From Campylobacter coli 76339 (GTDB taxonomy: Bacteria > Campylobacterota > Campylobacteria > Campylobacterales > Campylobacteraceae), in NCBI GenBank assembly GCA_000470055.1, contig HG326877.1, forward strand, positions 819,661-883,660: a stretch of DNA of 64,000 bases, read 5' to 3'. Below the pieces are notes generated by a model. That model had not been told where the DNA came from and ran no database searches. It saw only the letters and a program-made list of their open reading frames with translations. Position 1 is the stretch's first letter; each line of letters begins with the position of its first letter. Position numbers and translations under genes: made by a program. Shown piece by piece: positions 1 to 8,182 of the stretch.

Positions 1-495
1 GCCATAAAGTATTAGATTTAGCACTTCAACACTTTGAAATTTAAAAGCAAGACTTCTTTCTCTTTGTTCGATTTCATTCCAAACCGTTGCGTTAACTTGT
101 GCATTTTGTGGAGTGATATTACTCATCAAAAAAACTGATGTTTGTGCTGCTTTACTGAAGCGAAAAGAAGCATTTGAAGCTATGTGCCCTCGGGTATAGC
201 CGCTATTTTTATAATCACTCCAAGTACTGCGGTATTTTTTAGGGATATTTGTATCGTCTTCAAAACGCGGGCGTTTTTTGATCTGTTTTTCTTTTAAATT
301 GGACGCTTCTACCTTGTAAGCTATGGCTTTAGTACTTTTGAGTTTATAATCATAACAATTGGTATAAAAAAATTTATCCAAAACAACGGAGCAATTTAGA
401 GGATTAAAATAAGATGCAAATTCTTTATCGGGTTTATAGGCTTCTAAAGCAAAAACATGAAGTGCAAATGTTAATAAAAAGATAATAAATTTCAT
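1..495 (-). CDS. Secreted DNA/RNA non-specific endonuclease (3' end outside window)
   Basis: Reading leftward from an ATG at 495, 165 codons are open to the window edge, so the C-terminus is missing. The N-terminus is a hydrophobic signal peptide (about residues 1-17, MKFIIFLLTFALHVFA). Residues 101-107, TRGHIAS, fit the DRGH active-site motif of the NUC1/Serratia nuclease family, with His104 as the expected general base. A downstream SNITPQNAQVN stretch supplies the usual Mg-binding Asn region. The start codon overlaps the nth stop by 4 bases (ATGA), so the two genes are probably co-transcribed. Export to the periplasm or outside the cell is inferred from the signal peptide. Thr in place of the usual Asp at the first motif position is a small deviation. 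From memory this corresponds to Cj0594c. Confidence 0.85.
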   Translation of the reverse strand, partial: MKFIIFLLTFALHVFALEAYKPDKEFASYFNPLNCSVVLDKFFYTNCYDYKLKSTKAIAYKVEASNLKEKQIKKRPRFEDDTNIPKKYRSTWSDYKNSGYTRGHIASNASFRFSKAAQTSVFLMSNITPQNAQVNATVWNEIEQRERSLAFKFQSVEVLNLILYG

Positions 496-1118
496 TTAAG
501 TTCCTTGTCTTTACTTTTGCAAAGATGGTTTAGAAAACATTCTTTACATAGAGGTTTTTTAGCCTTGCAAACATAGCGTCCAAAAAGTACCATGGCTTGA
601 TGGAGATAGTTAAGATTATCTTTAAATATGCGTGTTAAGTCTTCTTCAGTAGCTTCAGGAGTTTTCGCTTTGCTAAGCCCTAAGCGATGAGAAACACGAA
701 AAACATGAGTATCTACTGCCATACAGTTTGCACCGCACCATTCGATCAAAACCACATGGGCTGTTTTTTGTCCTACTCCAGCTAAGGATTTTAATTTTTC
801 TTCTTCCAGTGGAATTTGGGCATTGAAATTTTCACAGACTGATTGAGCCATTTTGATGAGGTTTTGAGCCTTGTTGTTATAAAAAGAACAGCTTTGTATA
901 TAGGTTTTAAGACTTGATAAATTTGCATTTGCAAGACTTTTTATATCAGGATAAGCTTTAAACAGCTCAGGGGTGATAAGATTGACCCTTTTATCAGTAC
1001 ATTGCGCAGAAAGCATCACGCAGACTAAAAGTTCATAAAGATTTGAAAACTTTAATTCTGTGGTGGGCTTGTCAAAATGTTTTAAAAAAAGTTCTTTAAT
1101 TTCTGAATTTCTTTTCAT
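492..1118 (-). CDS. nth: Endonuclease III (DNA glycosylase/AP lyase)
   Basis: Base-excision repair enzyme that removes oxidised pyrimidines and cuts the abasic site. The 208 residues are the normal length for the family. The helix-hairpin-helix LAGVGQKTAHVVL carries the expected catalytic Lys118, and Asp136 lies in VDTHVFRV. Cys184, Cys191, Cys194 and Cys200 form the C-x6-C-x2-C-x5-C pattern that binds a 4Fe-4S cluster. The stop overlaps the start of the downstream nuclease gene by 4 bases. Family assignment is firm because the catalytic pair and all four cluster cysteines are present. Confidence 0.97.
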   Translation of the reverse strand: MKRNSEIKELFLKHFDKPTTELKFSNLYELLVCVMLSAQCTDKRVNLITPELFKAYPDIKSLANANLSSLKTYIQSCSFYNNKAQNLIKMAQSVCENFNAQIPLEEEKLKSLAGVGQKTAHVVLIEWCGANCMAVDTHVFRVSHRLGLSKAKTPEATEEDLTRIFKDNLNYLHQAMVLFGRYVCKAKKPLCKECFLNHLCKSKDKELK

Positions 1119-1157
1119 TTTTTTATTTTAATTAATTAGCTTTAAACCAAGTTGAGA

Positions 1158-1180
1158 TATAATTGATTTTAATCTATAAT
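1158..1180 (+). promoter_or_regulatory. Promoter region of peb4-fba (two TATAAT boxes)
   Basis: TATAAT occurs at 1158-1163 and again at 1175-1180 in AT-rich DNA, upstream of a strong ribosome site (AAGGGAG, 1191-1197) and the peb4 ATG at 1203. Either box could be the -10 element; the upstream one would give the more usual leader of about 33 bases. No clear -35 is visible, which is normal for Campylobacter vegetative promoters. Confidence 0.6.
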
Positions 1181-1202
1181 TTATTAAAAAAAGGGAGTAA
1201 AA

Positions 1203-2024
1203 ATGAGAAAAGTTTCTCTAATTGCCGCAGCTTTGATTGCTGGTGCAGCTTTAAATTTAAATGCAGCTACTATAGCTACTGTAAACGGTAAAAATATAAG
1301 CGATACTGAAGTAAGCGAATTTTTTGCACCGATGCTTAGAGGAGAGGATTTTAAAACCTTGCCTGATCATCAAAAAAAGGCACTTGTACAACAATACATC
1401 ATGCAAGATTTGATACTACAAGATGCTAAAAAACAAAATTTAGAAAAAGATTCTCTTTATAAAAAAGAATTAGAACGCGCAAAAGACAGCATACTTGTTA
1501 ATGTTTATCAAGAAAAAATTCTTAATTCTATCAAGGTTGATTCTTCTAAAGTTAAAGCATTTTATGAACAAAATAAAGAAAAATATATTAGACCTGCTGC
1601 AGTTCAGGCTAAGCATATCTTAGTATCTAGCGAACAAGAAGCTAAAGATATTATTAAAGAACTTAAGGGTTTAAAAGGCAAAGCTTTAGATGATAAATTC
1701 AGTCAACTTGCTAAAGAAAAATCAATCGATCCAGGTTCAAAAAATCAAGGTGGAGAATTAGGTTGGTTTGATCAATCAACAATGGTAAAACCTTTTACTG
1801 ATGCAGCATTTGCGCTTAAAAATGGTACTATTACAACCACTCCTGTAAAAACAAATTTCGGCTATCATGTAATCTTAAAAGAAAATTCTCGTGCAAAAGA
1901 ACAAATCAAATTTGATGATGTTAAAAAAGGCATTGAAAATGGTTTAAGATTTGAAGAATTTAAAAGAGTAATCAACCAAAAAGGTCAAGATTTATTAAAT
2001 AAAGCTAAAGTGGAATACAAATAA
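1203..2024 (+). CDS. peb4: Peb4 / Cbf2, periplasmic SurA-like chaperone with PpiC domain
   Basis: Major antigenic periplasmic peptidyl-prolyl isomerase and chaperone that helps outer-membrane proteins fold. Residues 1-21 are a signal peptide ending NLNA before ATIATVNG. A helical chaperone N-domain follows. A parvulin/PpiC domain at about residues 132-225 contains QAKHILV and the GGELGWF and GYHVILK motifs of the family. The total of 273 residues is full length for Peb4. It is followed without a gap by fba (stop and start share one base), so the two are one transcript. The sequence resembles C. jejuni Peb4 closely but with scattered substitutions. Confidence 0.96.
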   Translation: MRKVSLIAAALIAGAALNLNAATIATVNGKNISDTEVSEFFAPMLRGEDFKTLPDHQKKALVQQYIMQDLILQDAKKQNLEKDSLYKKELERAKDSILVNVYQEKILNSIKVDSSKVKAFYEQNKEKYIRPAAVQAKHILVSSEQEAKDIIKELKGLKGKALDDKFSQLAKEKSIDPGSKNQGGELGWFDQSTMVKPFTDAAFALKNGTITTTPVKTNFGYHVILKENSRAKEQIKFDDVKKGIENGLRFEEFKRVINQKGQDLLNKAKVEYK

Positions 2025-3088
2025 TGGGCTTGCTAGATATTGTAAAAGCAGGAGTTGTTAGCGGAGATGAGCTTAATAAAGTTTATGAATACGCTAAAGC
2101 ACAGGGCTTTGCTATCCCTGCTGTTAATGTAGTGGGAACTGATTCGATTAACGCCGTTTTAGAAGCTGCTAAAAAAGTAAATTCTCCTGTTATTATCCAA
2201 TTTTCTAATGGTGGAGCAAAATTTTATGCAGGGAAAAATTGTCCACAAGGTGATGTATTAGGAGCGATTAGCGGAGCTAAGCATGTGCATTTACTTGCTA
2301 AGGCTTATGGCATCCCAGTGATTTTACATACAGATCATGCTGCTAGAAAACTTTTACCTTGGATAGATGGGCTTATAGAAGCAAATGCTGAGTATAAGAA
2401 AACTCACGGACAGGCTTTATTTAGCTCTCATATGCTTGATCTTAGCGAAGAGGATTTAGAAGATAATCTAAGTACTTGCGAAACATATCTTAAAAAACTT
2501 GATTCTTTGGGAATTTCACTTGAGCTTGAGCTTGGTTGCACAGGTGGAGAAGAAGATGGAGTGGATAATACAGGTATTGATAATTCTAAGCTTTATACTC
2601 AGCCTGAAGATGTAGCACTTGCATATGAAAGACTTGGAAAAATCAGTGATAAATTTTCAATAGCAGCCAGCTTTGGAAATGTACATGGGGTTTATAAACC
2701 AGGAAATGTAAGCTTACAGCCTGAAATTCTTAAAAATTCACAAAAATTTGTAAAGGAAAAATTTGGCTTAAAAGTTGATAAACCGATCAATTTTGTTTTC
2801 CATGGTGGAAGTGGAAGTGAACTAAAAGATATCAAAGATGCAGTGAGTTATGGTGTAGTAAAAATGAATATCGATACAGATACTCAATGGGCATTTTGGG
2901 ATGGAGTTCGCGAATATGAAGCAAAAAACCGTGCATATTTGCAAGGTCAAATCGGCAATCCAGAAGGTGATGATAAGCCTAATAAAAAATACTACGATCC
3001 GCGTGTTTGGCTAAGAAGCGGCGAGGAAAGTATGATAAAACGCTTAGAACTTGCTTTTGAAGATTTAAATTGTATAGGAAGAAATTAA
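2024..3088 (+). CDS. fba: Fructose-bisphosphate aldolase, class II
   Basis: Zinc-dependent cleavage and formation of fructose 1,6-bisphosphate; in Campylobacter, which lacks phosphofructokinase, it serves gluconeogenesis. The 354 residues carry the class II signatures HTDHAARKL (zinc ligand and catalytic Asp region), LELELGCTGGEEDG, the second-half HGGSGSE loop and MNIDTDTQWAF. The ATG at 2024 shares its first base with the peb4 stop codon, which indicates translational coupling. The reading frame ends inside a hairpin terminator. Confidence 0.97.
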   Translation: MGLLDIVKAGVVSGDELNKVYEYAKAQGFAIPAVNVVGTDSINAVLEAAKKVNSPVIIQFSNGGAKFYAGKNCPQGDVLGAISGAKHVHLLAKAYGIPVILHTDHAARKLLPWIDGLIEANAEYKKTHGQALFSSHMLDLSEEDLEDNLSTCETYLKKLDSLGISLELELGCTGGEEDGVDNTGIDNSKLYTQPEDVALAYERLGKISDKFSIAASFGNVHGVYKPGNVSLQPEILKNSQKFVKEKFGLKVDKPINFVFHGGSGSELKDIKDAVSYGVVKMNIDTDTQWAFWDGVREYEAKNRAYLQGQIGNPEGDDKPNKKYYDPRVWLRSGEESMIKRLELAFEDLNCIGRN

Positions 3089-3102
3089 GCCTTTGGCTTA
3101 AT
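3084..3102 (+). terminator. Hairpin terminator after fba
   Basis: ATTAAGCC-TTT-GGCTTAAT is a perfect 8-bp stem with a 3-base loop. It overlaps the fba stop codon and is followed by a T-rich stretch. It probably ends the peb4-fba transcript. Confidence 0.65.
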
Positions 3103-3152
3103 CTTCCCAAATTTTATTTTAAAGATTTTTTGAATTGCTTGATAATAATCTT

Positions 3153-3158
3153 TACAAT
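3153..3158 (+). promoter_or_regulatory. Putative -10 box for the stator-like gene pair
   Basis: TACAAT lies 29 bases before the ATG at 3187, in the only intergenic space between fba and the next gene. The ribosome site is weak: a GGGG stretch sits rather far upstream of the ATG. The assignment rests on position and box match only. Confidence 0.4.
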
Positions 3159-3186
3159 AGAATTTAGCTAATGGGGTATCAGTGTT

Positions 3187-4641
3187 ATGGATATAAGATC
3201 GGATGAAATTTCAGAACTCATTCTACCAGAAAGTAAAGAAAAAAAAGGATATTTGGTTTATTTAAAAATTATTTTTATACCTGCTTTACTTTATGCTTTT
3301 ATTTTATTGGGTTATTATAATATTATAAATTTCAAAGTCGAATTGCACACTGTTGTTATGATAGGCTTTATTTTTTTCACAGCCCTTGTGTTTGCAAGAC
3401 ATAGTTCTGAGTATGCATACAGTATTTTTGAACAGCAAAAAGATGAATTTAAACAAGCTTTAAAAAGACATATCATGAAACATTTTCTTACCATAGGTAA
3501 AGATACAAAATCCAATGCAAATTTTGATGATTTTGCTTATGCTTATGTTAAGGGTGCGAGGAATGAAAATTTTGCTAGTATCGGTGCAGCTATTTTTCCT
3601 ATGATGGGAATTTTAGGAACCTTTATCAGTATAGCCTTATCTATGCCTAATTTTAGCTCTAGTGATACAGCAGCTTTAGAGCAAGAAATCGCTCTTTTGT
3701 TAAGTGGTGTAGGGACTGCTTTTTATGTTTCAATTTACGGTATTTTTTTAGCTCTTTGGTGGATGTTTTTTGAAAAATTTGGAAAAAGCAAGATTGAACG
3801 CTTGTTAAATCGCCAAAAAAATTCTACAAGTGGATTTTTTTGGACAAAAGAAGAACTAGATCAAAGATATTTGAGTGAAAGTTTACAACATTTTGAAAAA
3901 ATCGGTGCTATTTTTAAACAAGTAAGCAATCAAGATTTTTTTACAGAGCTTGATCATACTATAGATAGAAAATTTGGAATTTTTCAAGATATGCTCAATG
4001 TAGAAGAAAAGGCTATAAGGTTAAGTGGAGAGCATATTAAACAAACCATGGGTGAGTTAAGCAGGGCACAAAGAGATCAAAGAGATCTTGGAAAGATGTA
4101 TAGTGAAATGTTAAATGGCATAGGGACGCTCAATCAAAATTTAAAAGAAATCAATATGCGAATGTCTGAGCAATACAACCGTCTTCTTGATATCAGCAGT
4201 GAAAAAATTCAGCATCTTGATAGAACTTTGCTTGCTTTTGATGAAAAAGTGGATCGTTTTGGTAAGAATTTTGAATTATACGAAAAAGCTATTTTGGAAA
4301 GTCAAGAAAAAGTTTTTGAAGGATTTAAAACAAGTCTTTTTGAAGGTATGCATAAATTTAAAGAAGTTTATGAAGAAGAGAAAAGTATCGATGCAAAAAT
4401 TCAAATGATGGATAAATTAAAGCAAGAAATTAAAAATTTAAATGAAGAAACAAATGAAGTGATGGCTAAGATAGGCAAGACTCCTAACCCTGTTCAAGAA
4501 GAGCAAGATAATATAGAAAATGAAAATATTTTAGAAGAAAAAGCAGTCGAAAGTACAGAACAAACTAAAGAAACGCAAAATGATAGCGATACTTTAGATT
4601 CTAATAAAGAATTTAATAAAGAAGAAAAAGAAGATAAATGA
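3187..4641 (+). CDS. MotA/TolQ/ExbB-like membrane protein with long coiled-coil tail (ZorA-like)
   Basis: Four hydrophobic segments (about residues 24-45, 53-71, 130-152, 168-192) match the MotA/TolQ/ExbB proton-channel fold. The last two contain MMGILGTFISIAL and SGVGTAFYVSIYGI, the conserved pore helices. Residues 200-430 are predominantly helical and charged, as expected for a long cytoplasmic coiled coil. The last 50 residues are very acidic and probably disordered. This architecture resembles ZorA of Zorya defence more than flagellar MotA, which lacks such a tail. The start of the next gene, an OmpA/MotB-like partner, overlaps its stop by 4 bases (ATGA). From memory this is Cj0598. Its function is unknown; an ion-driven stator is inferred. 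Confidence 0.8.
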   Translation: MDIRSDEISELILPESKEKKGYLVYLKIIFIPALLYAFILLGYYNIINFKVELHTVVMIGFIFFTALVFARHSSEYAYSIFEQQKDEFKQALKRHIMKHFLTIGKDTKSNANFDDFAYAYVKGARNENFASIGAAIFPMMGILGTFISIALSMPNFSSSDTAALEQEIALLLSGVGTAFYVSIYGIFLALWWMFFEKFGKSKIERLLNRQKNSTSGFFWTKEELDQRYLSESLQHFEKIGAIFKQVSNQDFFTELDHTIDRKFGIFQDMLNVEEKAIRLSGEHIKQTMGELSRAQRDQRDLGKMYSEMLNGIGTLNQNLKEINMRMSEQYNRLLDISSEKIQHLDRTLLAFDEKVDRFGKNFELYEKAILESQEKVFEGFKTSLFEGMHKFKEVYEEEKSIDAKIQMMDKLKQEIKNLNEETNEVMAKIGKTPNPVQEEQDNIENENILEEKAVESTEQTKETQNDSDTLDSNKEFNKEEKEDK

Positions 4642-5588
4642 AAAATGAGCAAGAAGAAGGCAATTTTTGGATAGCTTATGCTGATTTGATGGCCGGGCTA
4701 CTTTTTATTTTTATCCTATTAATAGGCGCCATTGTAGTTAAATATGTTTTAACTCAAAGTGATCTAAGAGAAATTAAAGACAATCTTAACAAGCAAGAGG
4801 CTCGTTTAGAAGAAAGTAAAGAAGAGCTTAGAAATAAAGAAGCTATTGTTTTTAAATTAAGTTCTGATTTAAATAATGCTTCAAATGCTTTAAATCTTAT
4901 AAATTCTCAAAAAGCAGAACTTGAAGCAAATATTACTAATTATGAGCAATTAAGCAAAGAGCTAAATTCATCTATTGATAGCAAAGATAAGCAAATTTTG
5001 ATTTTACTAGGTCAGCTAGAAAAGAAAGATGAAGAAATTAGAAATTTACAAGAAAGCTTTGACAAAGCAAAAGAAAAGGTTCAAAATTTAAGTTTGATTC
5101 GTGAGAATTTAAGCAAAGAGTTGCAAGCTAAACTTGATAGCAATATCACTATAGATCAAAAAACAGGATCCATTTCTTTACCTTCTGAGGTATTGTTTGA
5201 TAAGGATTCTTACACACTTAAAAATGAAGCTAAAGCGAGTTTGAGAAAAATTTTAAGTGAGTATTTTAATGCCATCATCGATGATCCAAAGATTTTATCT
5301 AATATAGAAAATATTATCATTGAAGGACATACAGATAGTGATGGATCTTATATTTATAATCTTGATTTATCTCAAAAGCGCGCCTATGAGGTGATGAATT
5401 TTATCTACACATTTTATAAGGATGCAAGATTGCAAAAACTTTTAATGGCAAGCGGTAGATCGTTTTCTGATCCCGTTCTTGTTAATGGGGTGGAGAATAA
5501 AGATAAAAGCCGCCGTATAGAGATTAAATTCAGTATTAAAAATGATAATGCTTTAAAAGACGTTGAAAAGTTTTTTGAGTTTCACTAA
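4638..5588 (+). CDS. MotB/ZorB-like OmpA-domain membrane protein
   Basis: A single N-terminal membrane helix (residues 10-36) contains YADLMAGLLF. Its Asp16 occupies the position of the proton-binding Asp in MotB. Residues 45-165 form a charged coiled coil. Residues about 200-300 are an OmpA/MotB peptidoglycan-binding domain with IIIEGHTDSDG and NLDLSQKRAYEV. Membrane-embedded Asp, periplasmic spacer and OmpA domain together define a stator B subunit. The gene overlaps the MotA-like gene by 4 bases, so the two almost certainly form one complex. True flagellar motAB would be elsewhere in the genome. From memory this is Cj0599, usually called an OmpA-family protein. Confidence 0.83.
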   Translation: MKNEQEEGNFWIAYADLMAGLLFIFILLIGAIVVKYVLTQSDLREIKDNLNKQEARLEESKEELRNKEAIVFKLSSDLNNASNALNLINSQKAELEANITNYEQLSKELNSSIDSKDKQILILLGQLEKKDEEIRNLQESFDKAKEKVQNLSLIRENLSKELQAKLDSNITIDQKTGSISLPSEVLFDKDSYTLKNEAKASLRKILSEYFNAIIDDPKILSNIENIIIEGHTDSDGSYIYNLDLSQKRAYEVMNFIYTFYKDARLQKLLMASGRSFSDPVLVNGVENKDKSRRIEIKFSIKNDNALKDVEKFFEFH

Positions 5589-5597
5589 GAAATTTAA

Positions 5598-6467
5598 ATG
5601 TTAATTTCTCCTATAGAAAAAATTCAGTTTCAAGGATTTGAATTTTATATCAAGCGTGATGATTTACTAGGAGATATCAATGGAAATAAAGCTAGAAAAC
5701 TTGCTTTTTATCTTTCTCAAAACTATGATCAAGGACAACGCTTTATAAGTTATGGTGGAATTCAAGGTAATGCTTTAGTAGCGCTTAGTATATTTACATT
5801 TAAAAGAAATTTGACTCTTGTTTATGCTTGTGAAAAGATTCCTGCTTGTCTAAGAAATAACCCTTGTGGCAATTATAAACTAGCCTTAGAAAACAATGTT
5901 TATTTTATCGAAAATCACAGCGATAAAGACTTAAAAACATTTGCACTTTCTTTGTGCGAAAAAGATGATGTTTTTATAGAGCAAGGAATTGCTAATTTAA
6001 ATGCTGAATCAGGCTATATTCAACTAGCCAAGGAGATAGAAAGTCAAAGTAAAAATTTAGGTTTAGATTTTGATATTTTTTTGCCTTCTGGTACAGGAAC
6101 TTCGGCTGTATTTTTAGCTAAAAATTCCAAATTTAAAGTTTTTACTTGTGCTTGCGTTGGAGATGAGTATTACCTTAAAAATCAAATTTTAAATCTTATT
6201 GAAAATTATGATTTTTCGAATTTAGAAATTTTAAAAAGTGATAAAAAATATCATTTTGGTAAACTTTATCTAGAATTTTATCAGCTTTATAAAGATTTAA
6301 AACAAGAATGTTTAGTAGAATTTGACTTGCTTTATGACATGCTAGGATTAAGTATAGCCTTAAAAAGAGAATGGAAAAATCCTTTGCTTTATATCCACCA
6401 AGGAGGAATTTCTGGAAATTCCTCTATGTTAGAAAGATATATATTTAAATACTGTAAGAATAAATGA
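5598..6467 (+). CDS. PLP-dependent ACC deaminase/D-cysteine desulfhydrase family protein
   Basis: A fold-type II PLP enzyme of 289 residues. NGNKARKL supplies the likely PLP Lys31. GGIQGNALVAL follows the pattern of the family's GGxQSN loop, and SGTGTSAVF is the phosphate-binding glycine loop. Members deaminate 1-aminocyclopropane-1-carboxylate or cleave D-cysteine to pyruvate, ammonia and sulfide; which substrate applies cannot be told from sequence. It starts 9 bases after the stator pair and probably shares its transcript. It is convergent with the phosphatase gene, with a single base between them. Confidence 0.75.
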   Translation: MLISPIEKIQFQGFEFYIKRDDLLGDINGNKARKLAFYLSQNYDQGQRFISYGGIQGNALVALSIFTFKRNLTLVYACEKIPACLRNNPCGNYKLALENNVYFIENHSDKDLKTFALSLCEKDDVFIEQGIANLNAESGYIQLAKEIESQSKNLGLDFDIFLPSGTGTSAVFLAKNSKFKVFTCACVGDEYYLKNQILNLIENYDFSNLEILKSDKKYHFGKLYLEFYQLYKDLKQECLVEFDLLYDMLGLSIALKREWKNPLLYIHQGGISGNSSMLERYIFKYCKNK

Positions 6468-6468
6468 T

Positions 6469-6924
6469 TTATTTTTGTAAATGATTTAAAAGATTTTTGC
6501 ATGCTAAGGAAATGATTTGATAAGTTTCATCAAAATTCCCACTATACCATGGATCAGGAACTTCATCATATCCTAAACCAGAAGCAAAATCGGTGATTTT
6601 TAAAAGCTTATTTTGAGTATTTTTATAATTTTTTTGAACATTCTTGAAATTGGAATTATCCATAGTAATTAAAAAATCACTTTCATCACAAAGTACTTGA
6701 GTGAGTTTTTTGCTCGTAAAATTTTGATATTTTATATCCAAGCTTTTGAGTTTATTTTGGGTACCATAGTGCATATTTTCCCCGTCATGCTCTCCTGAGG
6801 TTCCTGCGCTAGTTATAAAAAATTCTTTTTCTAAATTTGCTTTTTTAACAAGATCTTTCATTACAAATTCAGCCATAGGGGAGCGACAAATATTTCCAAG
6901 ACATACAAAAACTATCTTTTTCAT
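6469..6924 (-). CDS. Low-molecular-weight protein tyrosine phosphatase
   Basis: Small cytoplasmic phosphatase with the P-loop CLGNICRS (C-x5-R) near the N-terminus and the catalytic Asp in PDPWYSG near the C-terminus. I take the start at 6924 (MKKIVFVC) rather than the ATG at 6930. The AAGG ribosome site directly abuts the upstream ATG but lies 6 bases before the second one. This gives 151 residues, normal for the family. It is divergent from the MFS gene across 53 bases. The substrate is unknown. Confidence 0.9.
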   Translation of the reverse strand: MKKIVFVCLGNICRSPMAEFVMKDLVKKANLEKEFFITSAGTSGEHDGENMHYGTQNKLKSLDIKYQNFTSKKLTQVLCDESDFLITMDNSNFKNVQKNYKNTQNKLLKITDFASGLGYDEVPDPWYSGNFDETYQIISLACKNLLNHLQK

Positions 6925-6949
6925 TTTCATCCTTGAAATTTAATTGAAA

Positions 6950-6971
6950 ATTATAAAAAATATCATACAAT
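6950..6971. promoter_or_regulatory. Divergent -10 boxes between phosphatase and MFS gene
   Basis: Leftward TATAAT (complement of 6955-6950) serves the phosphatase. Rightward TACAAT (6966-6971) lies 6 bases before the MFS start codon at 6978. That spacing would put the rightward transcription start at the A of ATG, giving a leaderless message. Confidence 0.5.
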
Positions 6972-6977
6972 AATTTC

Positions 6978-8162
6978 ATGGAAAATTTCAATAGGACTTT
7001 ATGGGTATGTTGGTTTGGCGTATTTACTACGAGCATGGGACTTAGCCAAATCGCTCCGATCTTGCCTTTATATATTAAAGAATTAGGACTTATAGATACT
7101 AGCGAAATCGCATTTTATTCAGGACTAGCTTTTGGAATCACACCGCTTGGGATGGCTATTTTTTCGCCCTTGTGGGCATATTTGGGTGCAAAATACGGCT
7201 ATAAAAATATGCTTCTTCGAGCAAGTTTAGGAATGTCAGCTTTAACACTATGGCTTAGTTTTGCTCATGATGCTATGGAAGTGGTTTTGATACGAGGTTT
7301 AACGGGTATTGTATCGGGATTTACTTCAGCAGCTGTTGTTTTTATCGCTGTGATAGCACCCAAAGAAAAAGTAGCTTACGCCTTAGGGACGCTTTCTACC
7401 GCATCTATCAGTGGGAGTTTATTAGGGCCTTTATTTGGTGGAGTGGTGGCAGAAATTTTTAGCATCAGTGCTGTTTTTGATTTGGTAGCTTTTTTACTTG
7501 CTTGCTCTTTTGTGACAATTTTCCTTTTTGTTCATGAGAGAAAAATTCAAAAAGGAACAAAAAAGAATACTCAAGAATTTAAGGAAAATAAAAAACTTAT
7601 TGTTATTATTTTCATTACAACTTTTATCATTCAATTTGGAACCTTTGGGGTTATGCCTATTTTAAGTCTTTATGTGGAGCAAATTTATCAAGGTGAAAAT
7701 TTAGCCCTTTGGGCAGGTGTGGTTGTGGCTGCAAGTGGGATTAGCAATCTTTTTTTTGCACCCAAACTTGGAAAAATAGCGGATAAAATCGGCCCTAGTA
7801 AGATTATTTTTAGTGCTTTGATATTTTGTGGAATTTGTTTTTATTTACAATCTTTAACCACAAATGTTTATACGCTTATTTTTGTAAGATTGCTCATAGG
7901 AATAGGTCTTGGAGGGCTTTTACCTTGTGTGAATGCTTTGCTTAAAAAAGGTGTTAGTGCTAAAAATTTAAGCCTTGTATTTGGTTTTAACCAAACCTGT
8001 CAGTTTTTGGGAAATTTTTGTGGTGCTTTTGGAGGAGGATTGATAACAGCACATTTTAGCGTAGAACTTGTTTTTGCTTTTATTTGCTGTATTTTTATTT
8101 TAAATGCTATAATTTTTTTGATATTTGAAAGAAATTATATTTTTTCTAATCAAGGTTTATAA
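6978..8162 (+). CDS. Major facilitator superfamily drug-efflux-like transporter
   Basis: 394 residues with about 12 hydrophobic helices and a central cytoplasmic loop rich in Lys (about residues 186-206), the standard MFS layout. The GMAIFSPLWAYLGAKYG segment between helices 2 and 3 corresponds to family motif A (G-x-L-x-D/A-x-x-G). The second half has a matching FFAPKLGKIADKIG. It looks like the multidrug-efflux DHA1 branch, but no substrate can be assigned. No ribosome-binding site precedes the ATG, and a -10 box ends 6 bases upstream, so the transcript may be leaderless. Confidence 0.85.
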   Translation: MENFNRTLWVCWFGVFTTSMGLSQIAPILPLYIKELGLIDTSEIAFYSGLAFGITPLGMAIFSPLWAYLGAKYGYKNMLLRASLGMSALTLWLSFAHDAMEVVLIRGLTGIVSGFTSAAVVFIAVIAPKEKVAYALGTLSTASISGSLLGPLFGGVVAEIFSISAVFDLVAFLLACSFVTIFLFVHERKIQKGTKKNTQEFKENKKLIVIIFITTFIIQFGTFGVMPILSLYVEQIYQGENLALWAGVVVAASGISNLFFAPKLGKIADKIGPSKIIFSALIFCGICFYLQSLTTNVYTLIFVRLLIGIGLGGLLPCVNALLKKGVSAKNLSLVFGFNQTCQFLGNFCGAFGGGLITAHFSVELVFAFICCIFILNAIIFLIFERNYIFSNQGL

Positions 8163-8182
8163 TTCTTTAGAAAGGTGATATT

